DNA from: CAWAQA01 sp963784065
GTDB taxonomy: Bacteria; Acidobacteriota; Vicinamibacteria; Vicinamibacterales; UBA2999
DNA: 64,000 nucleotides
Assembly (NCBI GenBank): GCA_963784065.1
Contig: CAWAQA010000002.1
Span: 310,001 to 374,000 of the forward strand
Direction: 5' to 3'
A program made the translations under genes and the position numbers. Of the stretch, positions 19,414-30,402 are shown piece by piece. The notes beneath the pieces are model-generated. The model did no database searches. It was not told the DNA's origin and saw only the letters and a list, made by a program, of their open reading frames with translations. Each line of letters opens with the position of its first letter. Within the stretch, counting starts at the first letter, position 1.

Positions 19414-22400
19414 ATGTCTGGGAAGCACACATCCGTCATTCGTCCCGGCAGCGAGCGCGGCGTCGCGCTCGTGATGACGATGCTCGTCATGGCGCTGATG
19501 GCGGCGCTCATGATTGGCTTCGGCGCCGTGGTCACGAGCGACCAGCGCTACCGCTTCATCGACCGCGACCGCGTCCGCGCGTTCTACGCCGCGCAGTCGG
19601 GGCTCGAGAAGCTGAGCGCCGATCTCGCGAACCAGTTCTACGTCGACGTCTCCCTGAGCGACGCGCAGCTCGCCGCCATCGGCGCGAACCCGCCGGCGGT
19701 GCCCGACGTGACGTTCACGACCGGAACGGAGGGCGGACTCGCGTACGGCGTGACCAGGATTCTGCCGGAGCCGGGCGAGACGAAGTGGAACAACATCTCG
19801 AGCGGACCGTACGAGGGGCTGATCGCGCTCAAGGAGCGGTACCGGCTCGATTCCGCCGTCCGTACCTCGGGCGCGGGCGAGTCGCACCTGCGGCGTACGG
19901 TGGAAACGGTGTCGATCCCGGTCTTCCAGTTCGGCATCTTCTCGGACGTGGACCTGAGCTTCTCGGCGGCGGATACCTTTGACTTCCGCGGGCGGGTGCA
20001 CACCAACAGCAACCTGTTCCTGGCCCAGGGCGGCACGACGTGCACCCCGTCGCCGTGCACCCTGTGGCTGCGCGACCGGGTCACGGCGGTCAAGCAGATC
20101 GTCCGCCAGCGCCTGTCGAACGGCGTGTCGATCACCGACACCGCGAGCACCCAGCGGGTGCGCGTGGCGACGGCGCCGAACAGCCCCACGGGGCAGGCGT
20201 TCCGCGACCTGGCTCGTACCGAGGGGAGCGTCACGGACGGCGTAGGAAGTTCGGCCAACAATGCGTGGCCGACGCTGTCATTGAGCAGCTACAAGGGCTA
20301 TTTGCGCACGGGCAAGACCGGTGCGAAGCAGTTGAACCTCCCGCTCATCAAGCCCGAGGTCGGCGGCACCAATATCGATCTCATCAGACGGCCATTGGAG
20401 AACGGCAAGGAGAAGAGCGGCCTGCTGAGCGAGCGCTACTTCAGCCGGGTCAGTCTCCGCGTCCTCTTGTCGGATACGGCCCAGGACATCTTGAAGCTGC
20501 CGACCGTGACAGCGACGCAGCCGGTGTCGCTCGACGGCGACTGGATGCTGGCGGCCGAGCGGCCGGCGGGGTATGGCCCGATCGACGTCGCGCATCCGCC
20601 GATCGCCCGGACCACGGCGACCGGCGCGGCCGTGTCGACTCTCGTCAACGAGGCGGGGGATGTGGATCCGGGATTTGCGACGGCCGCCGGTGCCGGCACG
20701 TCGCGGACCATTCGCGTCGACGCGATGCCGGCGTACTTCCGGCTCCCGCAATTGACCGTGACCAACGCGGCCGGCGTGCCGCAGCTGGTGACGTGCACAG
20801 GCAAGACGAGGAACACCTTCACCGGTTGCGCCAACGTCGCGGGCGCGGCCCTTCCGGGAGGCGTCTCGACGGTCTCCGCGACGCTTGACGGCGTCGTGGT
20901 GTCAACGCCTCTGGTGGCGCCTGGTGTGGCGCTGCCCACGATCACCGTCGGCGCCGGTGCGACGCAACGTTTTTCGCCGGGGACGTTCTGGGTCCTCAAC
21001 GGGAACGCGGGGGACGTCAACGCCCGCAACAAGAGCGTGCTGGTGAGCTGCGAGGGCTACACCACCGCGCCGGCATTCACGCTGTGCAACGTGCCGGCGC
21101 TGCCCAACGTGCCGGCGGGGACACCGTCGATCCTGGACAACGCGACGATCACGACCGGGTCGTTGACGAATGCGATGAGCAGCGTCGGCGGCTTCATCAA
21201 GATCGAGATGCAGGACACGAACAAGGTGTGGCGCGACGTCACGATGGAGATCCTGAGCTGGGGATTCGGCGGTCCCAACCTGAACGCGCCTCAGAACAAC
21301 ATCGGCCGTGTGTGCGCCGACCCGACGCCCAACGCCATCGTGCGTCTGCAGCACCTGCAGGAGAATTCGGAAACCCCGGGCGCACCGTGCAGTTACGCCG
21401 GTATGCCCAGGGCGACCTACTACGTGCCCAACGTGCTGTTCGACACCCGTGAAGCGATCTATCGCGATGCGGTCCCGGCAACGGGTCAGCCTCGCCTCGG
21501 CGGCGTGATGCACTACGTCGCGCTCGATGTGGCGAACCTTTCGCGGTGGTTCCAGCGGGCCGGCGTCTACGGCGCCGGCAGCGGGAATCAGGCGCTGACC
21601 GACGGCGACGGCGGCGGGTATTCGGTCTACTTCTCCGATCGCCGCAACAACAGGGACGACACGAACGAGGAAAGCGGCGAGTACGGCTTCGAGGACGTCG
21701 TCAATCCCGCCAGTGCGACCGGTGCACCGAACAACGCGCTGAATGCCGGCGAGGACATGAACGCCAACAAGCTGCTCGACAGCTACGGCCAGTTCCCGAG
21801 CTTCAACGGCGCGTATAACACCGAGCCGACCGGCGCGACGGGACAGCTCGACGTGCTGCAGGCGCGGCCGTGGAACGATATCGCCGCGCCCTACGCGCAG
21901 GTGAATCGCGCGGTGATCTTCCGGCGCGCGTTGAAGCTGATCAACGGCGGCCTCGGGAACATCGTTGCGCCCGGCCTCACCATCGCGGCCGAGAACCCGG
22001 TGTACATCCAGGGCGACTGGAACGCGGCGACGCAGGCCAACGGGAGCGACCCGTTCATCGAAACCAACGTCGCCACCTCCGTGGCGGCTGATGCGGTCAC
22101 GCTCTTGTCGAGAAACTGGAACGACAACACCTCGTTCTCGTCTCCTTACCTGGCGAGCGGACGCCAGCGCACCAACACGGCGTACCGTCTCGCCATCATC
22201 GCCGGCAAGGGTCCGATCTTCCCGCAGCCGGCCAACACGGGGGGCACGTTCGGCACCGACGGCGGCGTCCACAGCTTCCTGCGGTTCCTCGAAGGCGGCG
22301 CCGCCTCCATGGTGTCCTACCGCGGTTCGATGGCGACGCTGTATTTCCATCGCCAGGCCGTGAGCCCGTTCAAGTGCTGCGGTGTGGCGGGCATCGGAGG

Positions 22401-22539
22401 CCTCGTGTACGACGTTCCCCAGCGCCGCTACGAGTTCGACCTCGATTTCCTCGATCCGGCGCTGCTGCCGCCGCTGACGCCGATGTTCCGCGACCTGAAT
22501 GCGCTCGGCTTTACGCAGGAGACGCGGCCGGGCAAGTAG
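19414..22539 (+). CDS. Large PilX-type pilus assembly protein, module 2 (1041 residues)
   Basis: The N-terminal ~60 residues are PilX-like: ERGVALVMTMLVMALMAALMIG helix, then YRFIDRDRVRAFYAAQSGLEKL. PilX proteins are usually far shorter; this one adds about 900 residues of beta-rich, Gly/Asn/Thr-rich sequence. The C-terminal third resembles that of the module 1 PilX protein (LTIAAENPVYIQGDWNA, AADAVTLLSRNWND). There is no prepilin Glu5 motif. Cysteines are sparse and often paired (TCTPSPC, KCCGVAG). The start at 19414 gives a short basic leader; an in-frame ATG at 19348 is possible. It is a candidate tip or adhesive component. No frame break in 3.1 kb. Confidence 0.78.
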   Translation: MSGKHTSVIRPGSERGVALVMTMLVMALMAALMIGFGAVVTSDQRYRFIDRDRVRAFYAAQSGLEKLSADLANQFYVDVSLSDAQLAAIGANPPAVPDVTFTTGTEGGLAYGVTRILPEPGETKWNNISSGPYEGLIALKERYRLDSAVRTSGAGESHLRRTVETVSIPVFQFGIFSDVDLSFSAADTFDFRGRVHTNSNLFLAQGGTTCTPSPCTLWLRDRVTAVKQIVRQRLSNGVSITDTASTQRVRVATAPNSPTGQAFRDLARTEGSVTDGVGSSANNAWPTLSLSSYKGYLRTGKTGAKQLNLPLIKPEVGGTNIDLIRRPLENGKEKSGLLSERYFSRVSLRVLLSDTAQDILKLPTVTATQPVSLDGDWMLAAERPAGYGPIDVAHPPIARTTATGAAVSTLVNEAGDVDPGFATAAGAGTSRTIRVDAMPAYFRLPQLTVTNAAGVPQLVTCTGKTRNTFTGCANVAGAALPGGVSTVSATLDGVVVSTPLVAPGVALPTITVGAGATQRFSPGTFWVLNGNAGDVNARNKSVLVSCEGYTTAPAFTLCNVPALPNVPAGTPSILDNATITTGSLTNAMSSVGGFIKIEMQDTNKVWRDVTMEILSWGFGGPNLNAPQNNIGRVCADPTPNAIVRLQHLQENSETPGAPCSYAGMPRATYYVPNVLFDTREAIYRDAVPATGQPRLGGVMHYVALDVANLSRWFQRAGVYGAGSGNQALTDGDGGGYSVYFSDRRNNRDDTNEESGEYGFEDVVNPASATGAPNNALNAGEDMNANKLLDSYGQFPSFNGAYNTEPTGATGQLDVLQARPWNDIAAPYAQVNRAVIFRRALKLINGGLGNIVAPGLTIAAENPVYIQGDWNAATQANGSDPFIETNVATSVAADAVTLLSRNWNDNTSFSSPYLASGRQRTNTAYRLAIIAGKGPIFPQPANTGGTFGTDGGVHSFLRFLEGGAASMVSYRGSMATLYFHRQAVSPFKCCGVAGIGGLVYDVPQRRYEFDLDFLDPALLPPLTPMFRDLNALGFTQETRPGK

Positions 22540-22624
22540 TCGGCGCGCCATCATGGTCCGCCGCTCGACGCGAGGGGTCCGGCGCGGCGGCTCTCCGCGG
22601 CAGGGCCCTTGCTACCGTTGACGC

Positions 22625-22969
22625 GTGGCCCGGGATCGTGGGTTCGCGCTACCCGATGCGCTCCTTGCCAGCACGCTGCTCGTGGTCGGCGTGCTGTCCT
22701 TGACGCAGATCTTCACGCTCGCCATACGGGCGAACGCCACGGCCCAGCATGTCACCGTGGCAGCCGTGCTCGCGGCGCAGAAGATCGAGGAATTGCGCTC
22801 GACGCCGTGGCGCGTGCCGGATGAGGGCGTCGATCGCGTCGAGGCGTTCACGCGGCAGTGGTCGGTCGCGCCGCTCGGCGCCGACCCGGCGCACACGGCG
22901 ATCATCCAGGTGAGCGTCACGCCGGGCGCCGTGCGCCTGGTCACGTTGCGGGCGAAGGACGAGCCGTGA
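22625..22969 (+). CDS. GspI/PilV-like small pseudopilin, module 3, Asp at position +5
   Basis: 114-residue pseudopilin starting at GTG 22625. It reads MARDRG|FALPDALLASTLLVVGVL, a very short leader and Asp instead of Glu at mature position 5. The conserved segment TVAAVLAAQKIEELRSTPWR is typical of GspI/PilV proteins. The stop overlaps the GTG start of the next gene (GTGA). An upstream ATG at 22553 in the same frame is blocked by a stop. Confidence 0.78.
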   Translation: MARDRGFALPDALLASTLLVVGVLSLTQIFTLAIRANATAQHVTVAAVLAAQKIEELRSTPWRVPDEGVDRVEAFTRQWSVAPLGADPAHTAIIQVSVTPGAVRLVTLRAKDEP

Positions 22970-23407
22970 GCCTGGTCGAGGTCCTCGTGGCGACCGCGTT
23001 GACCGTGTCGGTCATGGGCGGCGTGCTCGCGGCGCTCGGTCCCGCGCAGGCAGCGTTCGTGTCGCAGTCGGACGCGGCGGATGCCCGTCAGCGTATGCGC
23101 GTCGGCGTGGATGCCATCAGGCGCGACCTGCTCGTGGCGACCGAGGCGCTCCCCTTTGCCGGCGGCATCTTGATCGTGTCGGGGGCGCGGCAGGACACGT
23201 ATTACACCAAGGCGGGCACGCTCCGTCACGATGACGGCAGTGGGGACCGACCTGCCGGTGGTGGACGGCGTCAGCGACGTGGTGTTCGAACGGGTCAGCG
23301 AGCGCCGCATCCAGGTTCGCCTGCGGATGCAGCGCACCCGGTGGGCGCCGGCCGAGGCCGAGATCGTCTTCGACGTGGCGCCGCGGAACATGAGGTCAGA
23401 GTGGTGA
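22966..23407 (+). CDS. GspJ/PilW-like pseudopilin, module 3 (one frame break)
   Basis: Begins at GTG 22966 as V-SLVEVLVATALTVSVMGGVLA, a pseudopilin helix with Glu near position 5 and almost no leader. After a frame break near 23236 (one extra G in a GGGG run) it continues as TDLPVVDGVSDVVFERVSER and ends at the TGA at 23405-23407, about 146 residues in total. The short leader suggests either an upstream start inside the preceding gene or a divergent processing site. The next gene overlaps by GTGA. Confidence 0.72.
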
Positions 23408-23940
23408 TCCGGCTGGGTGACGAACGCGGCGTGGCCCTCGTGCTCGCGTTGATGGGCGTGGTGCTGCTCACGACGCTTGGCGGGGCACTGGCTGTGCTCA
23501 TCGCCACCGAGACGACGATTGCCGCGCGTTTTCGCGACGGGCTCGAAGCGTTCTACGCGGCCGAAGGCGCGATCGCGCGCGCCCTGGTGGACTTGCGCGC
23601 CGCCGACTGGAACGCAGTCCGGGCCGGGACGGCGAAATCCTCGTTTGCCGATCCCGCGTTCGACCTCGCGGACGCGACGCGGGACGTGGAAGCCGAAACC
23701 AGCACGCCAGGCTGGCAGCCGTACACCTTCGGATGGTTCGGTGACCTTCTACCGGCCGGGGAGACCGACCGGCGTCTTTCTGTCGTCGTGTGGGTGGCGG
23801 CCGACCCGCTTGGGGACGATAACCTGCTCGTGGTGCGGTCGCACGCCTACGGGCCCCAGGGCGTCCGCAGGATGGTTGAAACGACGGTGGAGCAGACGCC
23901 CGACGGCCCGCGCGTCCGCTCCTGGCGCGAGTGGCCGTAA
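23404..23940 (+). CDS. Short PilX/GspK-like protein, module 3
   Basis: 178 residues beginning VIRLGDERGVALVLALMGVVLLTTLGGAL, a PilX-like membrane helix without the Glu5 prepilin motif. It is followed by TTIAARFRDGLEAFYAAEGAIARALVDL, the 'F.A.EA...A' segment shared by PilX and GspK proteins. It overlaps the preceding stop codon and closes the third module. No cysteine is present. The role is probably initiation or capping of pilus assembly, by analogy. Confidence 0.75.
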   Translation: MIRLGDERGVALVLALMGVVLLTTLGGALAVLIATETTIAARFRDGLEAFYAAEGAIARALVDLRAADWNAVRAGTAKSSFADPAFDLADATRDVEAETSTPGWQPYTFGWFGDLLPAGETDRRLSVVVWVAADPLGDDNLLVVRSHAYGPQGVRRMVETTVEQTPDGPRVRSWREWP

Positions 23941-24164
23941 ACCGGGGCCTTCTGCTGTCGCCGGGCGATTGTGGGCGTCCGGCGTGCAGCCGGACGGTCG
24001 ATGCTGGTGGTACCGGCCCGACGTCGGAGCAGGTGCTAGATTGTGGCTTCCGGCTTGAGCCGGAAGAGAGACCTCGCGAAACGTATCGCAGAGCTGTGAA
24101 TTGGCGTGCAGAGCGGAGAACCCGTACCCTTGACGTGTTCCCGCATGGACCGGAGAATCCAACG
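23941..24164. other. Spacer with a REP-like palindrome
   Basis: About 220 bases without a convincing gene. It contains the inverted repeat CTTCCGGCTT-GAGCCGGAAG at 24047-24066 and weaker CCGG palindromes at 23978-24000 (gcgtccggcgtgcagccgga). No promoter is clear, but a start site for the next gene must lie here or upstream. Confidence 0.55.
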
Positions 24165-24726
24165 ATGAGGTCTTCCACCTTGACCGGCGTGCTCGTGGCG
24201 CACATGTTCCTGGTTGCCGCCAGCGTCCATGCGCAGTCGCTCGGTGACGTCGCGCGCAAGGAAGAGGCCCGGAGGAAGGGCGTCACGGCGCCGGCGAAGG
24301 TCTATACCAACGCCAACCTTCAGAACGTCGACCCGCCGGCGCCCCCGCCCACGCCGTCGAGCGCCGTGCCGCAGGCGGAGGCTTCTGCTGCTAGTCCCCG
24401 CGGCGCCCGCGACGCCAGCCGCGGCCGGCCCGGCCGACGCCCCGCGCGACGAGAAGTATTGGCGTGGGAGGCTCGAGAACACACGCACCGCGTTGTCTCG
24501 CGCGCAGATCTTCGGGGAGGCGCTCCAGTCCCGCATCAACGCGCTGTCCACCGACTTCGTGAACCGGGATGATCCGGCGCAGCGAAGCGTCATCGCGGCG
24601 GACCGGCAGAAGGCGCTCGCCGAGCTCGACCGCGTCAAGCAGGAGATCGCCCAGCATCAAAAGGCTATCGGTGACATCCAGGAAGAAGGGCGCCGCGCCG
24701 GCGTCCCCGCCGGTTGGCTGCGCTGA
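24165..24726 (+). CDS. Secreted coiled-coil protein of unknown function (one frame break)
   Basis: The ATG at 24165 opens a Sec signal peptide (MRSSTLTGVLVAHMFLVAAS-VHA-QS). The segment LGDVARKEEARRKGVTAPAK then continues VYTNANL. I associate this motif with many small exported acidobacterial proteins, from memory. A Pro/Ala-rich linker follows. After a frame break near 24394 (reading gct-gct-(a)-gtc-ccc) comes a charged coiled coil (DEKYWRGRLENTRTALSRAQ, LAELDRVKQEIAQHQKAIGD). About 186 residues in total. No enzymatic motif. The function is unknown; the location ahead of a response regulator gives no clear hint. Confidence 0.65.
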
Positions 24727-24730
24727 TCCG

Positions 24731-24774
24731 CGTGTGATTCGCGATTCGCGCACGTGACGAATCACGAATCACGC
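24731..24774. repeat. Self-complementary element (GTGATTCGTGATTC type)
   Basis: The left arm gtgtgattcgcgattcgcg pairs with the right arm tgacgaatcacgaatcacgc over a very short loop. It occupies the whole gap before the response regulator and ends at its ATG, so it is within or next to the ribosome-binding region. A weaker example of the same type is at 58612-58676. Confidence 0.7.
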
Positions 24775-26164
<1,390 letters not shown>

Positions 26165-26192
26165 CGGAGCCTGCAGCGCGGAGCCAGTCCCG

Positions 26193-27297
26193 TCAACCCT
26201 TGAGGCCGAGCCGCTGCAGCACGCTCCGCAGTTCGTCCTCGGTCACGTCATCCACCGTCATCGTCGCGCCGATTTCGATGGCGATCACGAAGTGCAGCTT
26301 GCCGTGCACGACCTTCTTGTCGCGGCGGATGGCGTCCATGATCTCCGCGATGGAGAGGTCAGCCACCGGAGGCAGCGGTCCGAGCGTCGCGATGAGCGCG
26401 GCCAGCGCCTGGCGTTCGCGGTCGGCGAGCGCGCCCCGCGCCACTGCGAGGTCCGCTGCCGCCAGCATCCCGTAGGCGATGGCTTCCCCGTGACGGAAGC
26501 GGCGGTACCTGGTCACCGCCTCGAGCGCGTGGCCGACGGTGTGGCCGAAGTTGAGGATGCGGCGCAGTCCGCCTTCGCGCTCGTCCTTCGAGACCACATC
26601 GGCCTTGATCCGGCACGACTCGACGATCGCAGGAACGAGGTACGTCGGGATCGCGCGCGAAGATCGCCTTGGTGTCCTTCGCGATCCGATCGAACAGATC
26701 GCGGTTCGCGATCATGCCGTACTTCACCACCTCGTACAGCCCCGAGCGGAACTCGCGCCGTGGCAGCGTGGCGAGCAGCAACGGGTCGATCGCGACCAGC
26801 ACAGGCTGATGGAATGCCCCGATCAGATTCTTGCCCAGCGTGTGGTTGACGCCGACCTTCCCGCCAATCGAGCTGTCCACCTGCGCCAGCAGCGTGGTGG
26901 GTACGTGGACGAGCGTGATGCCGCGCAGGTATGTCGCGGCCGCGAAGCCCGCGGTGTCACCGACGACGCCACCGCCGACCGCGATGACGGCGCTGCCGCG
27001 GTCGGCGTTTGCCTGGATGAGCGGGTCGTAGATGCGCGAGACCGACTGCAGGTTCTTGTAGCGTTCGCCGTCGGGAATCAGGATCGGCTCACCACCGCCG
27101 AGCGCCCGCTGGATCTGCGGACCATGGAGGCGCCAGATGGCGGGGTTCGACACGACGAAGCGTCGCGTTCCGATCGAGTGCTCGTCGAGGAGTGATGCGA
27201 GGCGATCGACCACGCCGTCGCCGATCCAGATTGCGGATGTACTCGAACCCGTCCGTACGTCGACGCGCACCGGCTCCTTGTGAATATCAATGTTCAA
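26193..27297 (-). CDS. aroB: 3-dehydroquinate synthase (one frame break)
   Basis: AroB converts DAHP to 3-dehydroquinate, second step of the shikimate pathway, using NAD and zinc. The N-terminal part has the NAD-binding GGGVVGDTAGFAAATYLRG, VPTTLLAQVDSSIGGKVGVN and the EVVKYGMI segment. The second frame starts VVSKDEREGGLRRILNFGHT-VGHALE, with the zinc-binding Glu and His residues. The two join near 26655, where the base A in 'gacgtAcctc' appears to be extra. Total about 367 residues, normal for AroB. The gene is convergent with the response regulator. Confidence 0.92.
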
Positions 27298-27427
27298 GGG
27301 CAGATTGATAGGATAGCACCGTGAGTGTGCGCGGCGATTTCCCGTGATCGGCAGCGGTCACTTTCGGACCGATTTCCCGTCGCACGACGATCTACACTGG
27401 CGCAGGCACGTCTCCGACGTGCGTTCG

Positions 27428-27492
27428 CCCGGCTCCGGGCTTCGGACGACGGACTCCGGGGCCCGAAGCCTATAGCCGGAGCCCGTCGCCCG
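27428..27492. repeat. Self-complementary element (GGGCTCCGGGCT type) upstream of proS
   Basis: The left arm gcccggctccgggcttcgga and the right arm ccgaagcctatagccggagc can pair over about 25 bases. The element ends 4 bases before the proS ATG at 27496, so no separate Shine-Dalgarno sequence is left free. It is the same type as 71-197 and 61341-61425. Confidence 0.7.
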
Positions 27493-27495
27493 CAC

Positions 27496-28957
27496 ATGGC
27501 CAAAGACACTGAGATTCCCGACCTCCCAACCGAGATCACGCCGCAGTCGCAGGATTTCGGCCGCTGGTACATCGACGTCGTCCGGCGCGCGGAGCTGGCC
27601 GACTACTCGCCCGTCAAGGGCTGCATGGTGATCCGGCCGTACGGATACGCAATCTGGGAGTTGATGCAGCAGGGACTCGACCGCCGCTTCAAGGCGACCG
27701 GGCACGTCAACGCGTACTTCCCGCTCTTCATCCCCGAAAGCCTGCTGATGCGCGAGGCGGAGCACGTCGAAGGCTTCGCGCCGCAGGTCGCGTGGGTGAC
27801 GCAGGGCGGCAACGAGGTGCTCGAGGAGCGGCTCGTCGTCCGGCCCACCTCCGAGACGATCATCGGCGTGATGTACGCGAAGTGGGTCCAGTCGTGGCGC
27901 GACCTCCCGATCCTGATCAACCAGTGGGCGAACGTCGTGCGCTGGGAAAAGGTGACGCGGCTGTTCCTGCGCACGACGGAGTTCCTCTGGCAGGAAGGGC
28001 ACACCGCCCACGAGACCGCCGAGGAGGCGCAGGAAGAGACGATGCGGATGCTCGGCGTCTACAAGGACTTCGCCGAGAACGACCTCGCGATGCCGGTGAT
28101 GGACGGTCAGAAGACCGAGAGCGAGAAGTTCGCCGGCGCCGTTCGCACCTACTCCATCGAGGCGCTGATGCGTGATGGCCGCGCGCTGCAGGCGGGCACG
28201 TCGCATTATCTGGGGCAGAACTTCGCGCAGAAGCTTCGACATCAAGTTCCAGGCCCGCGACAAGTCCGTTCAACACGTGCACACGACATCGTGGGGCGTC
28301 TCCACGCGCATGATCGGCGGCGTCATCATGACGCACGGCGACGAGGGCGGCCTGATTCTGCCGCCGAAGATCGCCCCCTACCAGGTGGTCATCGTGCCGA
28401 TCCCTCGCGGCAACTGGCGGGAGACGGTGCTGCCGAAGGCGCAGGCGATTCGCGACGACCTGGTGGCGCGCGGCATGCGCGTGATGCTCGACGACCGCGA
28501 CTCGCAGACCCCCGGCTGGAAGTTCAACGAATGGGAACTGCGCGGCGTGCCGCTGCGGCTGGAAATCGGTCCCAAGGACCTCGAGAAATCGCAGGTGGTG
28601 CTGGCGCGGCGCGACACGCGCCAGAAGGCGTTCGTGCCGATGGAGGGGCTGAGCGCGCACGTCGAGGAGCTGCTCGCCTCGATCCAGAAGGCGCTGTACG
28701 ACCGGGCGGTGGCGTACCGTGAGGAGCACACCTCGCAGACCGATTCGTACGAGGAGTTCAAGCAACTCCTCGAGGGGCGTCCCGGGTTCGTCATCGCGCC
28801 ATGGTGCGGCTCGGCGCAGTGCGAGGCCGACATCAAGACCGAGACGCAGGCGACGATCCGCAACATCCCGTTCGCCAGCCCGCCGGCGGCTGGCAAGACG
28901 TGTCTGAAGTGCGGCAAGCCGGCAGAGGCATACGCGTGGTTCGCGAAATCGTACTAG
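27496..28957 (+). CDS. proS: Proline--tRNA ligase, archaeal/eukaryotic subtype (one frame break)
   Basis: Class II synthetase charging tRNA-Pro. The start MAKDTEIPDLPTEITPQSQD precedes a catalytic core with the motif 2 region (VRPTSETIIGVMYAKWVQSW, TEFLWQEGHTAHET) and the motif 3 region. After a frame break near 28234 (aag-(c)-ttc-gac) it continues FDIKFQARDKSVQHVHTTSW, then the anticodon domain. The C-terminal domain has four zinc-type cysteines (PWCGSAQCEAD, KTCLKCGK) and ends in a Tyr. This about 486-residue form lacks the INS editing domain and is the ProRS type of archaea, eukaryotes and some bacteria. Confidence 0.94.
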
Positions 28958-29017
28958 CGGCGGGCATCCGGCAGTGGGATTGCAGGGGTCGTCCGGGTGA
29001 CGAAACCAGGTGACCTG

Positions 29018-29416
29018 ATGCACGCCCTGGCGGCCCGTCTTCTTCTCCTTCTCCTCGCCTTCGGCGCCGTCGCGTGCGGTCCAGGCGAGCCGTTGAAGAT
29101 TACGACCATCCAGGTGGGCCGCTCGCTGAACTCCGACGACAGCATCAGCGGCCACACCACCACGTTCAAGCCCGACGAGACCATCTACACGGCCGTGATC
29201 AACGAGGCTGCCGGTGCCGGCACGGTCTCTGTGCGCTGGGTCTACTCGGGCCAGACCGTCAGCGAGGAGACGAAGGAGGTGTCCTTCAATCGAGAAGGCG
29301 CCACGGAGTTCCACATCCAGACCCCGTCTGGCGGGTTCCCCGAGGGGGACTACCGCGTCGAGATCCAGGTGAATGGCCAGCCCGCGGGCATACGCGAATT
29401 CAGGGTCGCCAAGTAG
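29018..29416 (+). CDS. Small lipoprotein of unknown function
   Basis: 132 residues with a hydrophobic signal (MHALAARLLLLLLAFGAV) ending in a lipobox-like VA-C at about residue 20. The mature part is a single beta-sandwich-like domain (TTFKPDETIYTAVINEAA, VSVRWVYSGQTVSEETKEV, GDYRVEIQVNGQPAG) resembling adhesion or carbohydrate-binding accessory folds. ATG 29018 is chosen because it follows aggtga and opens the signal peptide; a GTG at 28997 is in the same frame. The gene ends convergent with the HEAT-repeat gene, separated only by a palindromic element. Confidence 0.7.
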   Translation: MHALAARLLLLLLAFGAVACGPGEPLKITTIQVGRSLNSDDSISGHTTTFKPDETIYTAVINEAAGAGTVSVRWVYSGQTVSEETKEVSFNREGATEFHIQTPSGGFPEGDYRVEIQVNGQPAGIREFRVAK

Positions 29417-29483
29417 CAGGCAGCCGGCGCAAGGCGCAAGGCCCGTTGTCCCTGCCTACTGTCTACTGCCCGCTGCCCGCTTC
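29416..29483. repeat. Self-complementary element (GGCAGCCGGC type) between convergent genes
   Basis: The left arm gcaggcagccggcgcaaggc and the right arm tactgcccgctgcccgc face each other across a loop of about 25 bases. It occupies the entire gap between two convergent stop codons, where a hairpin could act as a bidirectional terminator, although no T-run follows. Confidence 0.6.
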
Positions 29484-29487
29484 GTGC

Positions 29488-30400
29488 TCAAAGAAACCCC
29501 GTCCATTTCCCCCTGATTCTCTTCACCACGTTGCTCCGACCGCTCAGCCGCGTCCTGTGCATGATGTCGGCTGCCCCGTCCGCGAGCCGATCGCGCCACC
29601 ACGCTTCCTCCACCGGCGAAGCCGCCCATGCACGGGCCATCGGCTCGAGGCAGCTCGCGTCCCCGACCATGGTCACGGCCGCCAGGAAGTCGAGCGGCAG
29701 CGGGCCCGCGGACGCATCGAACGCTTCGCGCAGATCGTAGAGCGCCACACGGCTGCCGCGGCGCGCCAGCACGGCGTGCGCGGCGGCCCGCGCCGCCAGC
29801 CACTCCTGACGCCGGCGCGCTGACGGGTCCTGCTTGCCGGCGTCGCGCGCGCGCACGATGAACTCGTGCAGCTCCGACAGCGGCGCGTCCTGGTGCTCGG
29901 CGAGCCATTCGCGGGCGGACGCCGGATCGGCGGGCGTGTCCGTGCCGAGCGAGGACGCCGCCTGATCGCGGACGGGCTGGATGAGATCGCGCGGCAGGTC
30001 CGATAACGCGGCGAGCGCGCCGCGCCGCAGCGGCGGCGGGCGTTTCGTATCGAGGGCGATGGCTGTCAGCGCGTCCATGACGCGCGTGCCGTCCTCGCGC
30101 GTGACCCACGAGCGCAGCACGCCGATGGCGCTGCCGGCCACCTCGGCGTCGGCATCGGCGAGCGCGCCGAGCGCCAGATCGACCGCCCGGGGATCGTCGA
30201 TTCCCTCGAGCGCCTTCAGCGCGGCCGCGCGAGCCGACGGAGGGCTCGCCGCCCCTGGCGACGAGCGCCGCGAGCTTGGCGATGGCGCGCGCGCCGATGA
30301 CCCGCAGTCTGGCAATGGCGGCTTCCCGCTGCACCGGTGCGCCGTCGCGCAGGTCCGCGACGAGGCGCTCGACCTCACCAGCGCGGGACGTGCGAATCAC
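29488..30400 (-). CDS. HEAT-repeat protein (one frame break)
   Basis: The N-terminal frame (from 30400) reads GEVERLVADLRDGAPVQREA, AIARLRVIGARAIAKLAALV, then after a break near 30247 continues SARAAALKALEGIDDPRAVD and further pairs of antiparallel helices. Total about 304 residues of alpha-solenoid, with a basic C-terminus (SNVVKRIRGKWTGFL). The N-terminal Met lies 2 bases after the tatC stop, so it is the third gene of a tatA-tatC-HEAT operon. HEAT proteins are scaffolds; no catalytic motif is seen and a direct link to Tat export is only suggested by position. Confidence 0.75.
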
Positions 30401-30402
30401 GG

